A DNA stretch of 6,566 nucleotides, taken from contig JAGPFT010000170.1 of NCBI GenBank assembly GCA_018056405.1, forward strand, positions 1 to 6,566. Reading direction: 5' to 3'. Under the pieces are notes generated by a model that ran no database searches, was not told the origin of the DNA, and saw nothing but the letters and a program-made list of their open reading frames with translations. Position 1 is the first letter of the stretch. Every line of letters starts with the position of its first letter. The DNA is from Anaerolineae bacterium (lineage in GTDB: Bacteria; Chloroflexota; Anaerolineae; Aggregatilineales; Aggregatilineaceae). The translations under genes were made by a program, and so were the position numbers. This document shows positions 5,950 to 6,566 of this stretch, piece by piece.

Positions 5950-6566
5950 ATGCCAGTGACTACTGCCAGCGCCGCTCCCCAGACAGCGCCCGCGCCAGAC
6001 AGCGCGCCGCAGACGCCTCCCCCCATGCCGCTGGTCGTCATCCTGGGGCCGACGGCAGTGGGCAAAACGGCGCTGGCCATCCACGTGGCAAACGCCTTGA
6101 GCGGCGAGATCGTCAGCGCCGACAGCCGCCAGGTCTACCGCTACATGGACATCGGCACGGCCAAGCCAACGCCCGACGAATTGGCGGCTGTCCCGCATCA
6201 CCTCATTGACCTCGTGACGCCCGACCAGCCTTACTCGCTCGCCGAATACCAGCGCGCGGCCTACCGCGCCATTCAGGACATCCGCGCGCGCGCACGGCTC
6301 CCCTTGCTGGTCGGCGGCACCGGGCAGTACCTCACCGCCGTGCTGGAGGGCTGGGGCATCCCCGAAGTGCCGCCCGACGCCTCGCTGCGCGCCGAGCTAG
6401 AGAGCTTCGCCGCTGCGCAGGGGGCGCGGGCGCTGCACGACCGTCTGCGCGCTGTTGACCCCGTCGCCGCCGGGCGCATTGACTACCGCAACATCCGCCG
6501 CGTCGTGCGCGCGCTGGAGGTCTGCCTGCTCACCGGCACGCCGATCACCGTCCTGCAGCGCAAGTC
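5950..6566 (+). CDS. miaA: tRNA dimethylallyltransferase (MiaA), 3' end outside window
   Basis: Transfers a dimethylallyl group from DMAPP to N6 of A37 in tRNAs that read UNN codons, the first step toward ms2i6A, which steadies codon pairing. 205 codons are present of about 310. The P-loop GPTAVGKT (33-40), SADSRQVYRYMDIGTAKP (56-73), VPHHLIDLVTPDQPYSLAEY, LLVGGTGQYL and the basic DYRNIRRVVRALEVCLLTG segment are all diagnostic; the right edge cuts the C-terminal part. The chosen ATG has GGAGTGGTGA (5936-5945) upstream, overlapping the yraN stop. It gives a Pro/Ala/Thr-rich 25-residue N-terminal extension that typical MiaA lacks. The alternative ATG at 6025 (M26) gives a normal N-terminus but has no ribosome binding site. 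Confidence 0.96.
   Translation, partial: MPVTTASAAPQTAPAPDSAPQTPPPMPLVVILGPTAVGKTALAIHVANALSGEIVSADSRQVYRYMDIGTAKPTPDELAAVPHHLIDLVTPDQPYSLAEYQRAAYRAIQDIRARARLPLLVGGTGQYLTAVLEGWGIPEVPPDASLRAELESFAAAQGARALHDRLRAVDPVAAGRIDYRNIRRVVRALEVCLLTGTPITVLQRK

Noticed and set aside
4419..6080. 553-codon open frame on the minus strand
   Set aside because: It runs antisense across the coiled-coil protein, yraN and the start of miaA. Long antisense frames are common in GC-rich coding DNA, and the product is low in complexity with no motif.

Overview
The window carries housekeeping genes of a high-GC bacterium, most likely a member of the Chloroflexota. That assignment is an inference: it rests on the style of the proteins and on several GC-rich palindromic repeats of the CCTCACCCCC...GGGGGTGAGG type, which I remember from Chloroflexota genomes but could not check here. 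I see no phage, plasmid, CRISPR, toxin or defence genes, and no rRNA or tRNA.

Layout. Positions 1-1162 (minus strand) hold the N-terminal two thirds of lepA (elongation factor 4), cut by the left window edge. Positions 1163-2011 are an ~850-base gap between divergent genes. It is filled with repeats: a compound GC-rich palindrome (1349-1444), a short tandem repeat (1470-1515), a perfect 36-bp palindrome (1639-1674), a second compound palindrome (1739-1837) and a likely promoter (-10 at 1923). On the plus strand ftsY (2012-2923) and prfB (2929-4021) are 5 bases apart. prfB is split by an in-frame TGA inside CTTTGAC, the classic autoregulatory +1 frameshift site of release factor 2.

Positions 4022-4496 are a second repeat-rich gap. 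It contains a ~190-bp element with 22-bp imperfect terminal inverted repeats and 22-bp flanking direct repeats, with a GC-rich palindrome of the same family nested inside, and then a separate 33-bp hairpin (4298-4330). A second plus-strand operon follows: an unrecognised coiled-coil/PH-like/zinc-ribbon protein (4497-5531), a YraN/UPF0102 protein (5571-5945) and miaA (from 5950, cut by the right edge).

How the genes fit together. LepA, RF2 and MiaA act in translation (ribosome mobilisation, termination, tRNA modification). FtsY brings SRP-bound ribosomes to the membrane. YraN is a nuclease-fold protein of unsettled role. The 344-residue protein is the only gene product here whose role cannot be named. 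The main points of interest are the prfB recoding signal, the nested repeat element after prfB, and the unassigned three-domain protein at the head of the yraN-miaA operon.
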